Positions 26,390 to 35,546 of a stretch of DNA of 64,000 nt are shown piece by piece. Origin of the DNA: Pseudomonadota bacterium (GTDB lineage: Bacteria > Pseudomonadota > Gammaproteobacteria > Halothiobacillales > Halothiobacillaceae). The first letter of the stretch is position 1; every line of letters starts with the position of its first letter. The notes beneath the pieces were generated by a model, which worked only from the letters and a program-made list of their open reading frames with translations, was not told where the DNA came from and did no database searches. The position numbers and the translations under genes are program-made. The stretch is from the NCBI GenBank assembly GCA_021801265.1, contig JAJYYE010000001.1, positions 310,001-374,000 of the forward strand, given 5' to 3'.

Positions 26390-26520
26390 GTAGGCGGGGT
26401 TTCAACCCAGACCGGGCGCAGAATACGACACCCCCCACTCAACACCATGCGTCAAGCCCGCGGATAAACACCAGCACCCTTGATCTGAGCCTGCTGTCGG
26501 GGATAAATCCCCGCCTACAG
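26390..26520. repeat. Inverted pair of GTAG-type REP-like palindromes
   Basis: A forward copy lies at 26390-26413 (GTAGGCGGGGTTTCAACCCA) and a reverse copy at 26496-26520 (GTCGGGGATAAATCCCCGCC then TACAG). Together they take up the middle of the 288-bp gap between the pilin and mtgA genes. The spacer here differs from that of the pair at 25.4 kb. Confidence 0.72.
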
Positions 26521-26546
26521 GGTTGGTTTCCTGGGGAAAGCGCTGA

Positions 26547-27026
26547 TTAACGCCAGGCTTGTGGCAAGTAGCGCGCGTCAAATCCACACGCGGCACTCCA
26601 ACGAATCGCGCCGGGTGAACTGGTGATGGGGGACAGCGTGCACAGTTTGGCTGAACCTGCAATGGCCGTATTCGCTTTATTTCCATAAGTTAATTCAATT
26701 TTCCCGCCATCGATCACGGTCACCGAGCTGACATAATTACCGGAAATTGAACTCGGCGCGGGCAATCCCAGCGACGTGTTATTGCCCGGATTACCGCTAT
26801 TGGGAAAGCTGGGGTGCGAACTCTGCCACTCCGCCAAGGCCAACTGCGGCCCACCGACAAGGGTCAAGCCCTCCGACACCTGCGCGCGAACGACATAATC
26901 CTGATAGGCGAACAGCGCGATGCTCGCCAAAATGCCGATAATGGCGATCACGATCATCAGCTCAATCAAGGTAAAACCGCGGATTAGCTGCCGTTTGATG
27001 GAATGGCGGGCCTGGAAAGTGTCCAT
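26547..27026 (-). CDS. Type IV pilin-like protein, second pilin gene away from the pilus cluster
   Basis: A 159-residue type IVa prepilin: leader ending [18 protein letters not shown] (cleaved after Gly, Glu5 present), a long N-terminal helix, and two C-terminal Cys pairs candidates in AKLCTLSP and [12 protein letters not shown] that would form the D-loop disulfide. It resembles the main pilin at 50.2-50.6 kb in the first 50 residues ([13 protein letters not shown]) and diverges after that. AGGAG precedes the ATG. A sigma-54 promoter lies just upstream, so it is expressed like a genuine pilin, and not with mscS. It may be an alternative or minor pilin. Confidence 0.87.
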   Translation of the reverse strand: MDTFQARHSIKRQLIRGFTLIELMIVIAIIGILASIALFAYQDYVVRAQVSEGLTLVGGPQLALAEWQSSHPSFPNSGNPGNNTSLGLPAPSSISGNYVSSVTVIDGGKIELTYGNKANTAIAGSAKLCTLSPITSSPGAIRWSAACGFDARYLPQAWR

Positions 27027-27071
27027 GAATGACTCCTGATAAGGTGATTATCGTTTGATCACCATACATAG

Positions 27072-27089
27072 AGCAATTTACAGGCCAAG
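27072..27089 (-). promoter_or_regulatory. Sigma-54 promoter of the second pilin gene
   Basis: On the minus strand the sequence reads TTGGCCTGTAAATTGCTC: TGGC at the -24 position, 7 bases, then TTGC at the -12 position. The spacing matches the RpoN consensus exactly. It lies about 45 bp before the pilin ATG. PilR-type activation is expected from other pilin genes (inference). Confidence 0.65.
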
Positions 27090-27118
27090 CACCTGGAAGG
27101 AGAAACCGTGGTAACCGA

Positions 27119-27796
27119 TTACACGGGGGGATTGCCCTCTCCGGTGGTATCGGGCTGAAGATCGCGGGGCTGCTGCACTGCAACCGCAGCGGTATGCTGC
27201 CCATTTGCACCACGTGTTTGCTCGGCTTCCCAAGCCTCAAAATCTGTCAGTTGCGTTCGGTTTGGCCACCGCCGCGTGGTATTTTGGAAGAACTGATTAT
27301 TCGGCACCATCAGCAAGCTGCCATCAGCCTCACGGATGGTCGTAAACATCAAGCTCCGATCGACAGCGCGGCCTTTGATATTCGCGGGCAGTATTTCGAT
27401 CATCTCCCCCAGCTCATAGGGTCGCCAAATCCAGATAAACAGGCTGGCGGTGATGTTGGATACCATCGTCCAAACCGCCAGCAAGCCGACCCCGATGATA
27501 GCCAGTGTGCTGGCAAGCAGCGCCCAGATGCCATCAACATTGATGCCAGCCTGACGCATAAGCAATAAGAAAAATATCAGCCAAATAGCCAGGTTAAGCG
27601 TGCGTCTAAGTGCAAATACCGTGCTTGGGGATATCGAGGCATGACTGGCCATTTTATTGAAATGGCGCCCCAAGAGTCGCTGTAGAAATAGTGCAAACCC
27701 ACCCCCCAAGATCAGCAAGGTCAAAATGGGTAATAGCGTTTGCCAGGCTGGCAACCAGTGTGTGAGTTGTGTTAAGAAATCGGGGGAATTATTCAT
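27119..27796 (-). CDS. Short MscS-family mechanosensitive channel
   Basis: A 225-residue membrane protein with helices at about 16-38, 60-80 and 88-115. The pore-lining stretch LAVWTMVSNITASLFIWIWRPYELGEMIEI leads into a beta domain (SLLMVPNNQFFQNTTRRWPN) typical of MscS. It is shorter than E. coli MscS: the carboxy-terminal alpha/beta part is replaced by a hydrophilic tail. The ATG at 27796 is preferred because it starts 10 bp after the sucrose-phosphatase stop; a longer frame overlaps that gene. Placement at the end of the sucrose operon suggests release of sucrose on osmotic downshock (inference). Confidence 0.82.
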   Translation of the reverse strand: MNNSPDFLTQLTHWLPAWQTLLPILTLLILGGGFALFLQRLLGRHFNKMASHASISPSTVFALRRTLNLAIWLIFFLLLMRQAGINVDGIWALLASTLAIIGVGLLAVWTMVSNITASLFIWIWRPYELGEMIEILPANIKGRAVDRSLMFTTIREADGSLLMVPNNQFFQNTTRRWPNRTQLTDFEAWEAEQTRGANGQHTAAVAVQQPRDLQPDTTGEGNPPV

Positions 27797-27806
27797 ATAT
27801 TGGGCC

Positions 27807-28682
27807 TCAAAGCTGCATCCAGGGTTGGGTTTCCGGTAAAAAATGCGCGAGTCCTTCCAATACGCCCGCACTGTAATTGCCGTTCATGCCGAATAATCCG
27901 CCCTGGGCAATATATAAGCTTTTTTCTGCACCCGCCGCGACCACCGCCGCACAGGCTTGTGCGCGCACTTGCGCCGGGGCATTGGCCACCAGTACGGCAT
28001 TAATATGGCTACCAAGCACTTCCAGATCATTGCCGGAATCGCCGGCAAATACGGTGCGATCGGGCGTGTAACCTCGTTGATAACTGAGAAACTCAATAGC
28101 ATGCAATTTACTGGCGTTGGCGGGCAGTACATCCAGCAGGCCAGTGCCGGCGGCCTCATCTTCGGACCAAACCAACCGTGCATCAATGCCCAATGTCCAA
28201 AGGCGGCGCGTGAGTTCGGCTTCGAGCACCTCGGTATTCACCGCCGTATCCGTGAAAAAACTGGCCTTAAAGACACCCTGCCGATCCCGACCTTGTGGTG
28301 TGATCGCTGCAATATCAGCGAATAGATCAATGATGTCCGCATGAGTCATCCCATTCCAGGCGGGGCCTATTTCAGCTTCCCACGAGGGCCAAATCGACCA
28401 CGTATTGGTGCGTTCATCCGGGATGTACACGCTGGTACCCACGTCACCAATAATGAAATCGGGATGCGGCAAGTCCCAGTACGTCATGGCCTCCAGCACA
28501 AGGTCAATGTGCCGACCTGTCACCATCACCAAATGAATCTGGGGGTGGGCACATAACGCCCGAAGCCTGGGCCGGGCTTCGGGTGATTCAGGTTGCACCC
28601 CGTTGGGAATGAGGGTTCGATCCATGTCACAGCAGAGCAATATAGGCAATATAGGTTGGAGTGGCGGCGTTATGGGATGCAT
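27807..28682 (-). CDS. spp: Sucrose-6-phosphate phosphatase (HAD superfamily)
   Basis: Removes phosphate from sucrose-6-phosphate to give free sucrose. The 291-residue HAD protein keeps all catalytic motifs: CCDMDRTLIPNG (nucleophile and acid Asp), MVTGRHIDLVLE, and FAGDSGNDLEVLG (Mg2+ binding). Central IIGDVGTSVYIPDE and LVWSEDEAAGTGLLDVLP match S6PP-like cap regions. AGGAGG lies 7 bp before the ATG. It follows the synthase gene by 43 bp and precedes mscS by 10 bp. A related mannosyl- or glucosyl-glycerate phosphatase is possible, but the synthase next to it makes sucrose the likely product. Confidence 0.88.
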   Translation of the reverse strand: MHPITPPLQPILPILLCCDMDRTLIPNGVQPESPEARPRLRALCAHPQIHLVMVTGRHIDLVLEAMTYWDLPHPDFIIGDVGTSVYIPDERTNTWSIWPSWEAEIGPAWNGMTHADIIDLFADIAAITPQGRDRQGVFKASFFTDTAVNTEVLEAELTRRLWTLGIDARLVWSEDEAAGTGLLDVLPANASKLHAIEFLSYQRGYTPDRTVFAGDSGNDLEVLGSHINAVLVANAPAQVRAQACAAVVAAGAEKSLYIAQGGLFGMNGNYSAGVLEGLAHFLPETQPWMQL

Positions 28683-28725
28683 GGGAATTCCTCCTCACGG
28701 AATATCGTTTTGATGACCGTCATCG

Positions 28726-30900
28726 TCAACAGGGCTCAGCACGGGATGTGGGCGCCCGGACGGTACCGAGAAAATCGTAATACTCGATGGCGGCCAAAAT
28801 ACCTGCCGCGCCGGGTTCGGTCGCGAGATACGCAGGGTCATCTGACCACTCTGTCGGCATGGGCGGGGAACCCGGCAACGGGATTTTTGCGCTCAAGGTA
28901 TTCCCACTCAATAAATCCTGGTCGGCAGATGGGCTCCCTGCCACCAAGATACGTTCCAGCGGAATATCGTGCTGCACGGCCAGATAGCGAATGGCGAACC
29001 CTTTGGATGCACGCTGCGGTATGGCGAGAAACTCATCCGTATTAATCGGTGAAAGCCGTACCGCACTATCGGCCTGATGCAGCTCATCGGCCAGCGCGGC
29101 CAGGCCAGCAAAGCGCGTGGGTTGATCAATAAACGCGTGCACGGCATACACGCCTTGCGCACTGCGCGGTTCGAGCCGCACGCCTTCCGTTTCGTTTAAA
29201 AGCTCATAGACGCGGTCGCCTTGCCAATTGTGACTGATGTGGCGACTCCACCCCTTATCGCGCGATAAGCGCGCACCATAATGAATTTGCGTGCCACCTC
29301 GGGTAATCATCACATCGGGCACCGCCAAACCCAGTCCTTTAAGCTCGGCCAGTATTGCGTGCCTTGGCTGGTCGGACACCAAGCCAAACGCCACCTGACT
29401 GCGGCGACGCAGTTGGCGAGTGAGTTCCTGAAACGCGGGGGTATCGCGTTGACCTTTCAGCAGGGTTAAATCAATCAAGAGCATGCGATCCGCTTGCAAT
29501 GAATAGGCAACGACTTGGCTTCCGGCTTCTTGCGTCAACAGATGAGTGGAAGGCGTTAAGGCTCGCAACGCATTCAAGTACTGCGCCACGTGCGTCGGCC
29601 ACGTGTAGTGCGCACGCACCCCACGGATGCCATTCTCGGCGAAGCGCCGCCAACGCGAACGATCGATAATCAGCGCCAGCAATTGCGTGCCTATCGCGTT
29701 GGCATCAAGCGGGTTGACGAGCTCACCGTTTTGGCAGGCGCGGATAATATCTTTCGGGCCGCCATCTTCCGTGGCCAAAATCGGCAGGCCGCAGGCGGCG
29801 GCTTCAATCAGCGTCAGACCAAAAGGCTCGGTAAGCGCCGGATTAATAAATACCCCGCCATTTTTTGCCGCCCAACGATATAAATCAGGCACATCCTGTG
29901 ATTGATGATGGCGTGGATAAGCCACTTTACCGTATAAATCATAGCGATCAATCAGCAGCAACAGCTCGGTCAATACCTGTCGAGAACCGGCATCCATATC
30001 CCGAATATCCTCACGATTGCCCGCGATAATCACCAGATTTGCATGCGCACGCAATTCAGGATTAGTGCCATACGCCCGCACCAGGGTGGCAATATTTTTG
30101 CGCTCATCGGGTCGAGATATTGCCAGGATCGCGGGCTTTTCAGGGCGTTGCAGAAATCGCCGCAACTCGGTGGCAATCGGCGGCTCCTCATCAGCTAAGC
30201 CAGGGCCGAAACGCTCAAGATTCACACCGGGCGGAATCACCATCATGCGTTGCGGATCGGCCCAGTCATACAGACCGTACTGCGTTTCGATTTCATCTTG
30301 GGTACTGACCACCACCAACGAACTCGCAGCCAAGACTTCTTCTTCCACGCGAATGCGCCGAGATAACGCATATTTGGATTCGATGATTTTTGCTGACTCG
30401 CCATTGGCCAGTAACCGCTGCCGCTTGACCCGCCCCAGCGAATGGCCGGTATGCACCAGCGGCACACCCAGTTGATGCGATAAACGCATCCCGACATAGC
30501 CCGCATCTGCGTAATGGCTATGCACCAACGCAAGAGGCAGCCCCGTTTGGCGGATATGATCCAGGGCGTGATCACTGAAGCTATCCAGATGATCCCAAAG
30601 CTGTTCCTTTGGCAGATAATCACCCGGCCCTGCAGGCACACGTATGATGCGCACCTTGGGGTCATCGGCTAAATACTCCTCTGGCACGGCATAATCCTCC
30701 GCCACGCGTGGGTCGCGAATCAGCCGGGTGATTAAATCAACTCGCCCGACTTCCGGGCGCTGCGCCAAGGCGCGGGCCAGTTCAACCACATACAGCGTCT
30801 GACCGCCAGTATCAGCATCTCGCCCCAATTCAAGATCACTGCCTCGAATCAAGCCATGCACACTCATTAACACCAGGTATAACCCCGTTTCCTGCTTCAT
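28726..30900 (-). CDS. sps: Sucrose-phosphate synthase with C-terminal degenerate phosphatase-like domain
   Basis: Makes sucrose-6-phosphate from a nucleotide-glucose and fructose-6-phosphate. The 724-residue protein has a GT4 (GT-B) half with RDADTGGQTLYVVELARALA, HSHYADAGYVGMRLSHQLGV, the KRQRLL segment, SRPDERKNIATLVRAYGTNP and EPFGLTLIEAAACGLPILAT. From about residue 465 a HAD-like domain follows, but its first motif reads LLIDLTLLKG, lacking the second Asp of DxDxT. It is probably structural, while the separate SPP gene does the phosphatase step. AGGAG precedes ATG 30900; a start six codons upstream is weaker. Confidence 0.92.
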   Translation of the reverse strand: MKQETGLYLVLMSVHGLIRGSDLELGRDADTGGQTLYVVELARALAQRPEVGRVDLITRLIRDPRVAEDYAVPEEYLADDPKVRIIRVPAGPGDYLPKEQLWDHLDSFSDHALDHIRQTGLPLALVHSHYADAGYVGMRLSHQLGVPLVHTGHSLGRVKRQRLLANGESAKIIESKYALSRRIRVEEEVLAASSLVVVSTQDEIETQYGLYDWADPQRMMVIPPGVNLERFGPGLADEEPPIATELRRFLQRPEKPAILAISRPDERKNIATLVRAYGTNPELRAHANLVIIAGNREDIRDMDAGSRQVLTELLLLIDRYDLYGKVAYPRHHQSQDVPDLYRWAAKNGGVFINPALTEPFGLTLIEAAACGLPILATEDGGPKDIIRACQNGELVNPLDANAIGTQLLALIIDRSRWRRFAENGIRGVRAHYTWPTHVAQYLNALRALTPSTHLLTQEAGSQVVAYSLQADRMLLIDLTLLKGQRDTPAFQELTRQLRRRSQVAFGLVSDQPRHAILAELKGLGLAVPDVMITRGGTQIHYGARLSRDKGWSRHISHNWQGDRVYELLNETEGVRLEPRSAQGVYAVHAFIDQPTRFAGLAALADELHQADSAVRLSPINTDEFLAIPQRASKGFAIRYLAVQHDIPLERILVAGSPSADQDLLSGNTLSAKIPLPGSPPMPTEWSDDPAYLATEPGAAGILAAIEYYDFLGTVRAPTSRAEPC

Positions 30901-30980
30901 GATTGCTCCTGCTGTCACGTTCCGGACACGGCGCGGTCTCGTCTCAAGTGAAGAGTACCCGCCCCCTTATCCGATACTGT

Positions 30981-32396
30981 TCAAGAAAAATCACGGCCAA
31001 ATCCCAGTCGTTCGAGCGTATCGGGCTCATCCAGCAAATGTCGCGCCAGCAAGAGCCCGGTAGCACTCCATACTTGGCCCACATTGGCACGTCGACCCAT
31101 GAGTCGGCCATAACGGCCGTCATAATATTCCGGCCAAGCATCGCGCAGCAGGCGCTGTTCGGTAATCGCCCACGCTCGCTCGGCCAGATCACGTCGATTT
31201 GATTTCAGCGCGGCGGCCACCAGCGGCCAAATCAATACCGGCCAGTTCCCGCCATTGTGATAAGACCAGGGGATATTTTTCGGGTCAGAGCCAGTAATCA
31301 GCCGCCATTCATGCGATTTGATCGCGGGATAAACAAGCTTCATCGGCATGCGCCCAATCAGATCATCCCAACGCTGTTCGATTAAATTCATCAGGGCCGC
31401 CGCCTGTTCCGGTGACGCCAAATCGCCAACCAGCATCAGCAGATTTCCCTGTGAAAAAAACCGGAAATCGATTCGCCCCGGCCCCAGATTCCCCACAAAA
31501 TAGCCCGCGCCATCCGGCAACCAGTCCGGCACCCAATCGGGAATTGAGTCGGAGTAAATATTGAATAAATTTTCGACATCTTCGCCAAACATTTCGGTTG
31601 AATAACGATAGATTCGATTGAGCACATCCATATCCAGCCAGTAATACCGCTGCAGATAATGCCGCAAAATCTCGCGCCGACGATGCGCCAAATCAATCAG
31701 CCATTGGCTACCTTCTTCGGGAATCAGCAAATCGGCACAGCACAACGTCATATCAAATAACGCCTGGATTTCAATCGGATGACCATTCACACCCATTCGC
31801 CGATCGATCATAAATGATGCATCAGGCACCAACAGGGTTGGGAACACTTCAAAGCGACTTTGCAGACATAAACTCAGAATCATGCGCACCATGCGCTGAA
31901 TTTCGGTGGTTTGTGCAAATGCCGCATCACCGGTGTAACGCACATACGCGCGCAGTAACACAGCCCACCACATCATGGAATCAACGGGCGCAACCCGACC
32001 AATGGCGCGGTCACCGAAATCCGCCATGATGGTTTCATTCCCTTCGGCATCTCGATACACCCGAAACGAAGCAGGTAACACACCGGGGGCAATTTGCTGG
32101 CCTTCCAACGTCTCTTGCTGACCGCGCAACTGCATGATGACCGTCAAAAATGCCCGAACAATATCGGCGCGCCCCTCCAGCAACATAATCAAACCGGCAG
32201 AGAAAAAATCCCGGACAAAACAATCACTGTAATTATCGGCAGGCGCCCGATGATCAGTACTGGCCATTAAGCCCACCGCTTGCCCCTGATAATAAATTAG
32301 CGCGCTATCCATCAGCCGATAGACATCATCCATCGCAGGAGAATAACCCGCGTATTTGGGCTTATCAAAACACGGGGGTTGAGTTTTTTCCGGCAC
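30981..32396 (-). CDS. Alkaline/neutral invertase, glycoside hydrolase family 100
   Basis: Hydrolyses sucrose to glucose and fructose in the cytoplasm. The roughly 471-residue protein has the (alpha/alpha)6 family signatures: NYSDCFVRDFFSAGLIML (catalytic Asp), DDVYRLMDSALIYYQGQAVG, and PWSYHNGGNWPVLIWPL near the C-terminus. It starts with GTG; the codon at 32396 is placed 7 bp after GAGG, while the GTG at 32402 touches that site. It is the first gene of the sucrose operon, 80 bp before the synthase. Making and degrading enzymes in one operon suggests turnover control of a compatible-solute pool (inference). Confidence 0.9.
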   Translation of the reverse strand: MPEKTQPPCFDKPKYAGYSPAMDDVYRLMDSALIYYQGQAVGLMASTDHRAPADNYSDCFVRDFFSAGLIMLLEGRADIVRAFLTVIMQLRGQQETLEGQQIAPGVLPASFRVYRDAEGNETIMADFGDRAIGRVAPVDSMMWWAVLLRAYVRYTGDAAFAQTTEIQRMVRMILSLCLQSRFEVFPTLLVPDASFMIDRRMGVNGHPIEIQALFDMTLCCADLLIPEEGSQWLIDLAHRRREILRHYLQRYYWLDMDVLNRIYRYSTEMFGEDVENLFNIYSDSIPDWVPDWLPDGAGYFVGNLGPGRIDFRFFSQGNLLMLVGDLASPEQAAALMNLIEQRWDDLIGRMPMKLVYPAIKSHEWRLITGSDPKNIPWSYHNGGNWPVLIWPLVAAALKSNRRDLAERAWAITEQRLLRDAWPEYYDGRYGRLMGRRANVGQVWSATGLLLARHLLDEPDTLERLGFGRDFS

Positions 32397-32402
32397 CGGC
32401 AC

Positions 32403-32864
32403 ACCTCGGATTTAATAGACCAATCGGTGTCAGCACCTTAGCACAGCAAGGAAATGAACAGAGAGCGTGCGCCCGACATGATGCTGAAAAGATCAAAGTG
32501 CAGACCGATTTAAAGCATAAGCGGTGCAAAGCAAAATCCACGGCAACCGAGCATCAAGCGGACTTGAGCCTGCGCGAGGAACAATCGCTCAATTCGGCCA
32601 CATCCTGACTTGATTGTGCTGTGTTTCAAGACGCGTCATCTGCCATAAAGATAAGTGGCGCAGTCGTGCTGCGGGGCTTCCTGCAGCGTCAAGGCAATCT
32701 AACCCGAACCGCGCCGCGCCGAACGCTCACAGGGCGGAGGAAACGTCATGCACATAGGGATGACAAGGCGAAAAATCGGCGGTGGCATACAGTAAATGGG
32801 GATTTTCAACCCCTGTTTAACACCGTCTTGTCGAGCGCAATCGTTTTTCCCCACCTGTGCCCTG
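32403..32864. other. 462-bp gap between lolD and the sucrose operon, no gene seen
   Basis: No frame here has a family match or a good start site on either strand. The part next to 32.4 kb should hold the promoter of the invertase operon, but I cannot pick a convincing -35/-10 pair. A short palindrome-like GGGGATTTTCAACCCC at about 32797-32812 resembles the arms of the dispersed REP family and lies downstream of the lolD stop. Confidence 0.5.
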
Positions 32865-33599
32865 TTACCCCACCAGCAAGCCATCCTGCATGGTGAGAAT
32901 GCGCTGCATACGGCCCGCAAGGGCGCGATCGTGCGTGACCAGCACAATCGCGGTGCCCATACTGTGATTCAACTCGAGCATGGCTTGAAACACACTGTCG
33001 CTGCTGTGGCTATCTAAATTCCCCGTGGGCTCATCGGCGAGCACGACCGAGGGTTCTGTGACCAAAGCGCGGGCAATGGCCACCCGTTGGCGCTCTCCGC
33101 CTGAAAGCTCGGCGGGGCGGTGCGCGGCGCGTGCGTCCAAACCCACCGCTTTCAGGAGCGCTTTGGCGCGCGCATGCGCGGCTTTGCGCGGCATCCGGCG
33201 AATCAACAGCGGCATCGCGACATTATCCAGTGCCGTAAACTCAGGCAGCAGGTGATGCGCCTGATACACGAACCCCAAGTGCTGATTGCGCAACTTGCCG
33301 CGCGCGGCTTCACCTTGGGCAGACAGCAGATGCCCCGCCAGCCAGACTTCACCCGCGCTGGGTTGATCGAGCCCGCCCATCAGCTGCATCAGGCTGGATT
33401 TCCCTGAGCCGGATGCGCCGACAATCGCCATCATCTCGCCTTGATGGATGGCCAGATTAATGCCCATCAGAACCGGCACCACGAGATCCCCTTCGCGGTA
33501 CGTGCGGTGTAAATCGCGCGTTTCCAGCACGATGTTTGACGCGGGTCGATTGAGATCCGGCTGATTCTGGCCGAGTTTGTTTTGGGCGGATTTATTCAT
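32865..33599 (-). CDS. lolD: Lipoprotein-releasing system ATP-binding protein
   Basis: The ATPase of the LolCDE machine that extracts mature lipoproteins from the inner membrane for LolA. The 244-residue protein shows Walker [13 protein letters not shown], the LolD motif [12 protein letters not shown], signature [17 protein letters not shown], Walker [13 protein letters not shown] and the H-loop VLVTHD. ATG 33599 overlaps the lolC stop by 8 bp and fits family N-termini; the longer frame adds 49 unrelated residues inside lolC. Operon lolC-lolD. Confidence 0.93.
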   Translation of the reverse strand: MNKSAQNKLGQNQPDLNRPASNIVLETRDLHRTYREGDLVVPVLMGINLAIHQGEMMAIVGASGSGKSSLMQLMGGLDQPSAGEVWLAGHLLSAQGEAARGKLRNQHLGFVYQAHHLLPEFTALDNVAMPLLIRRMPRKAAHARAKALLKAVGLDARAAHRPAELSGGERQRVAIARALVTEPSVVLADEPTGNLDSHSSDSVFQAMLELNHSMGTAIVLVTHDRALAGRMQRILTMQDGLLVG

Positions 33600-34839
33600 A
33601 ACGCAAGGCCTCAGCCGGTTGCACGCGTGAGGCGCTCCAAGCGGGGTAAATGGTGGCCAAAAATGAGAGACCGAACGCCATGAGGCCGATGTGCCACACA
33701 TCGTTCCAATCCAGCCGTGAAGGCACTTCACTGATGTAATACACATCGGCTGGCATAAATTGTGTGCCGGTTAAATGCTCAATCCACGGCACGATGGTTT
33801 CCACATTCGCCGCAATCAGCACGCCGATGGCCACACCAATCACCGTGCCCACCAGACCAATAATGGTGCCGGAAATCAAAAAGATGCGCATGATGCTGCC
33901 GGGGCTGGCGCCCAGCGTACGCAGAATGGCGATATCGCCGCGTTTGTCCGTCACCACCATCACCAGGGTCGATACAATATTGAACGCGGCCACCGCCACA
34001 ATCAGCGACAAAATAATAAACATCACCGTGCGCTCCGTTTGCACCGCGCGGAAGAAATTGCCGTTCGCTTGCGTCCAGTCGGACGCGACATAGGGGCTGC
34101 CGAGTTTTAAATTCAAATCGCGCGCCACCCACGGCGCACGGAACATATCATCGAGCTTCAAGCGGAGCCCCGTCACGCCATCGCCCATGCGAAACAGCGC
34201 CTGCGCGTCTTTTAAGTCGATAAACGCCGAGCCGCGATCATATTCATACATGCCGACCTTGAAGATGCCGACCACGGTGAATTGCCGTTGGCGCAGCAAC
34301 CCACCGACGGGCGTGACCGCAACATTGGCCGTAATCAGCATCAGCTGATCGCCCACCGTCACGCCCAAACTTTGCGCCAGCGCATCCCCCAGCACAATGC
34401 CAAAAGTACCCGGTTTCAAATCGCTTAATGTACCGGCCACCATGTGTTTGCCAATATCGGTCACGGCATCCTCATATTCCGGCTCAACCCCGCGAATAAT
34501 CGCCCCCGAGACATTCGGCGGCGCAGACAGCATCGCTTCAGCCTGAATATAGGGCGCCGAGGCCAAGACATTCGGCTCGCCCTTAACGCGTTCGGCCAGC
34601 GTTTGCCAGTCCTGCAGGGCGTGACCACTTTCGCTGATCGTGGCGTGCGCGGTCATCCCTAAAATACGATGGCGCAGCTCGTCCTGGAAACCATTCATCA
34701 CCGAAATCACCACAATCAGCGCCGTTACGCCGAGCGTAATGCCAATAATCGAGGTGGCCGAGATGAACGACACAAAACGATTCCGCCGCTTGGCGCGGGT
34801 GTAGCGCAGGCCGATCACCCATTCAAAAGATCGAAACAT
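33592..34839 (-). CDS. lolC: Lipoprotein-releasing system permease, LolC/LolE family
   Basis: Inner-membrane permease of the Lol system, 415 residues, with one N-terminal helix ([21 protein letters not shown]), a large periplasmic domain and three C-terminal helices of the FtsX type. The opening [23 protein letters not shown] is diagnostic for LolC/E. Only one permease gene is next to lolD here; no second LolE-like gene is visible in the window, so this may be a single LolF-type permease or LolE may lie elsewhere. Confidence 0.92.
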   Translation of the reverse strand: MFRSFEWVIGLRYTRAKRRNRFVSFISATSIIGITLGVTALIVVISVMNGFQDELRHRILGMTAHATISESGHALQDWQTLAERVKGEPNVLASAPYIQAEAMLSAPPNVSGAIIRGVEPEYEDAVTDIGKHMVAGTLSDLKPGTFGIVLGDALAQSLGVTVGDQLMLITANVAVTPVGGLLRQRQFTVVGIFKVGMYEYDRGSAFIDLKDAQALFRMGDGVTGLRLKLDDMFRAPWVARDLNLKLGSPYVASDWTQANGNFFRAVQTERTVMFIILSLIVAVAAFNIVSTLVMVVTDKRGDIAILRTLGASPGSIMRIFLISGTIIGLVGTVIGVAIGVLIAANVETIVPWIEHLTGTQFMPADVYYISEVPSRLDWNDVWHIGLMAFGLSFLATIYPAWSASRVQPAEALRYE

Positions 34840-34943
34840 TCAGATATATCCGCCCAAATCAATCGGTTAAAATCAAAAAAGCAAAGCATGGCGCAATCAT
34901 TCGCCCCCCTCAAAACGCACACATACCCGTCACCCCAGCCACC

Positions 34944-34968
34944 TGTAGGCGGGGATTCATCCCCGACA
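34944..34968. repeat. GTAG-type REP-like palindrome, single copy
   Basis: TGTAGGCGGGGATTCATCCC then CGACAGCACGGCCAAAC, one of the best-preserved copies. It lies in the 295-bp gap between the divergent lolC and small secreted protein genes; that gap otherwise holds both promoters, which I cannot place exactly. Confidence 0.72.
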
Positions 34969-35134
34969 GCACGGCCAAACAAAACGGGGGGCAGTTTAGC
35001 AGCCAGCGCCACACTCTGACCGCCGCCATACCGAAATGATTCAGTCCGCGCTACACTCTGCACACCCGCTCGGTTATGCTAAACCACAATCTGGCCTATT
35101 ATTGACGCTTAGGACCCAACAAGGAGAACACGTT

Positions 35135-35479
35135 ATGGATCAACCACCCACCCCCATCAATCGAATCGTCACGAAGGGTTTATGCGCTGCTGCGCTCGGC
35201 CTGTCGCTGGGCTTTGGCGCCCATACCGCCGCCGCAGAAACCGTGATGCGGCCGGATATCAACCACGCCAAACCGGGGAGTTCATATTATGTGCATGGCC
35301 TTTCCATGCACCAAATTGCCAAAAGATTTGGCCAGCCAGCCAAAAAACTGCATCCTATCCCCGCTCGGGGGACCAAACACCAACCACCGATTACCCGCTG
35401 GATTTACCCCGAGTTCACCGTGTATTTTGAGCATGGCCGCGCCATTCATCTGGTGAAGGATCACCCGCGCGTCAAATAG
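35135..35479 (+). CDS. Small exported protein of unknown function
   Basis: A 114-residue protein with a clear signal peptide (GLCAAALGLSLGFGAHTAAA). The mature part, GSSYYVHGLSMHQIAKRFGQ...ITRWIYPEFTVYFEHGRAIH, resembles short gammaproteobacterial periplasmic proteins of the form in which a 'G-P-x-ITRWxYPxFTVYFE' stretch follows a helix-turn start; I know no function for them. AAGGAGAA precedes ATG 35135 at good distance. It lies upstream of a DUF2892 gene but 67 bp apart, and no operon partner explains its role. Confidence 0.72.
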   Translation: MDQPPTPINRIVTKGLCAAALGLSLGFGAHTAAAETVMRPDINHAKPGSSYYVHGLSMHQIAKRFGQPAKKLHPIPARGTKHQPPITRWIYPEFTVYFEHGRAIHLVKDHPRVK

Positions 35480-35546
35480 CCAAACAGGATGGCTTAACAT
35501 TGCCCAACCGTGTTTCCTTCACCTTTACTTTTTTTGGAGTGATCAA

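Noticed and set aside
32621-32896. Plus-strand frame of 91 codons in the gap before the sucrose operon
   Set aside because: Odd composition, no start signal and overlap with the lolD end; not supported as a gene.
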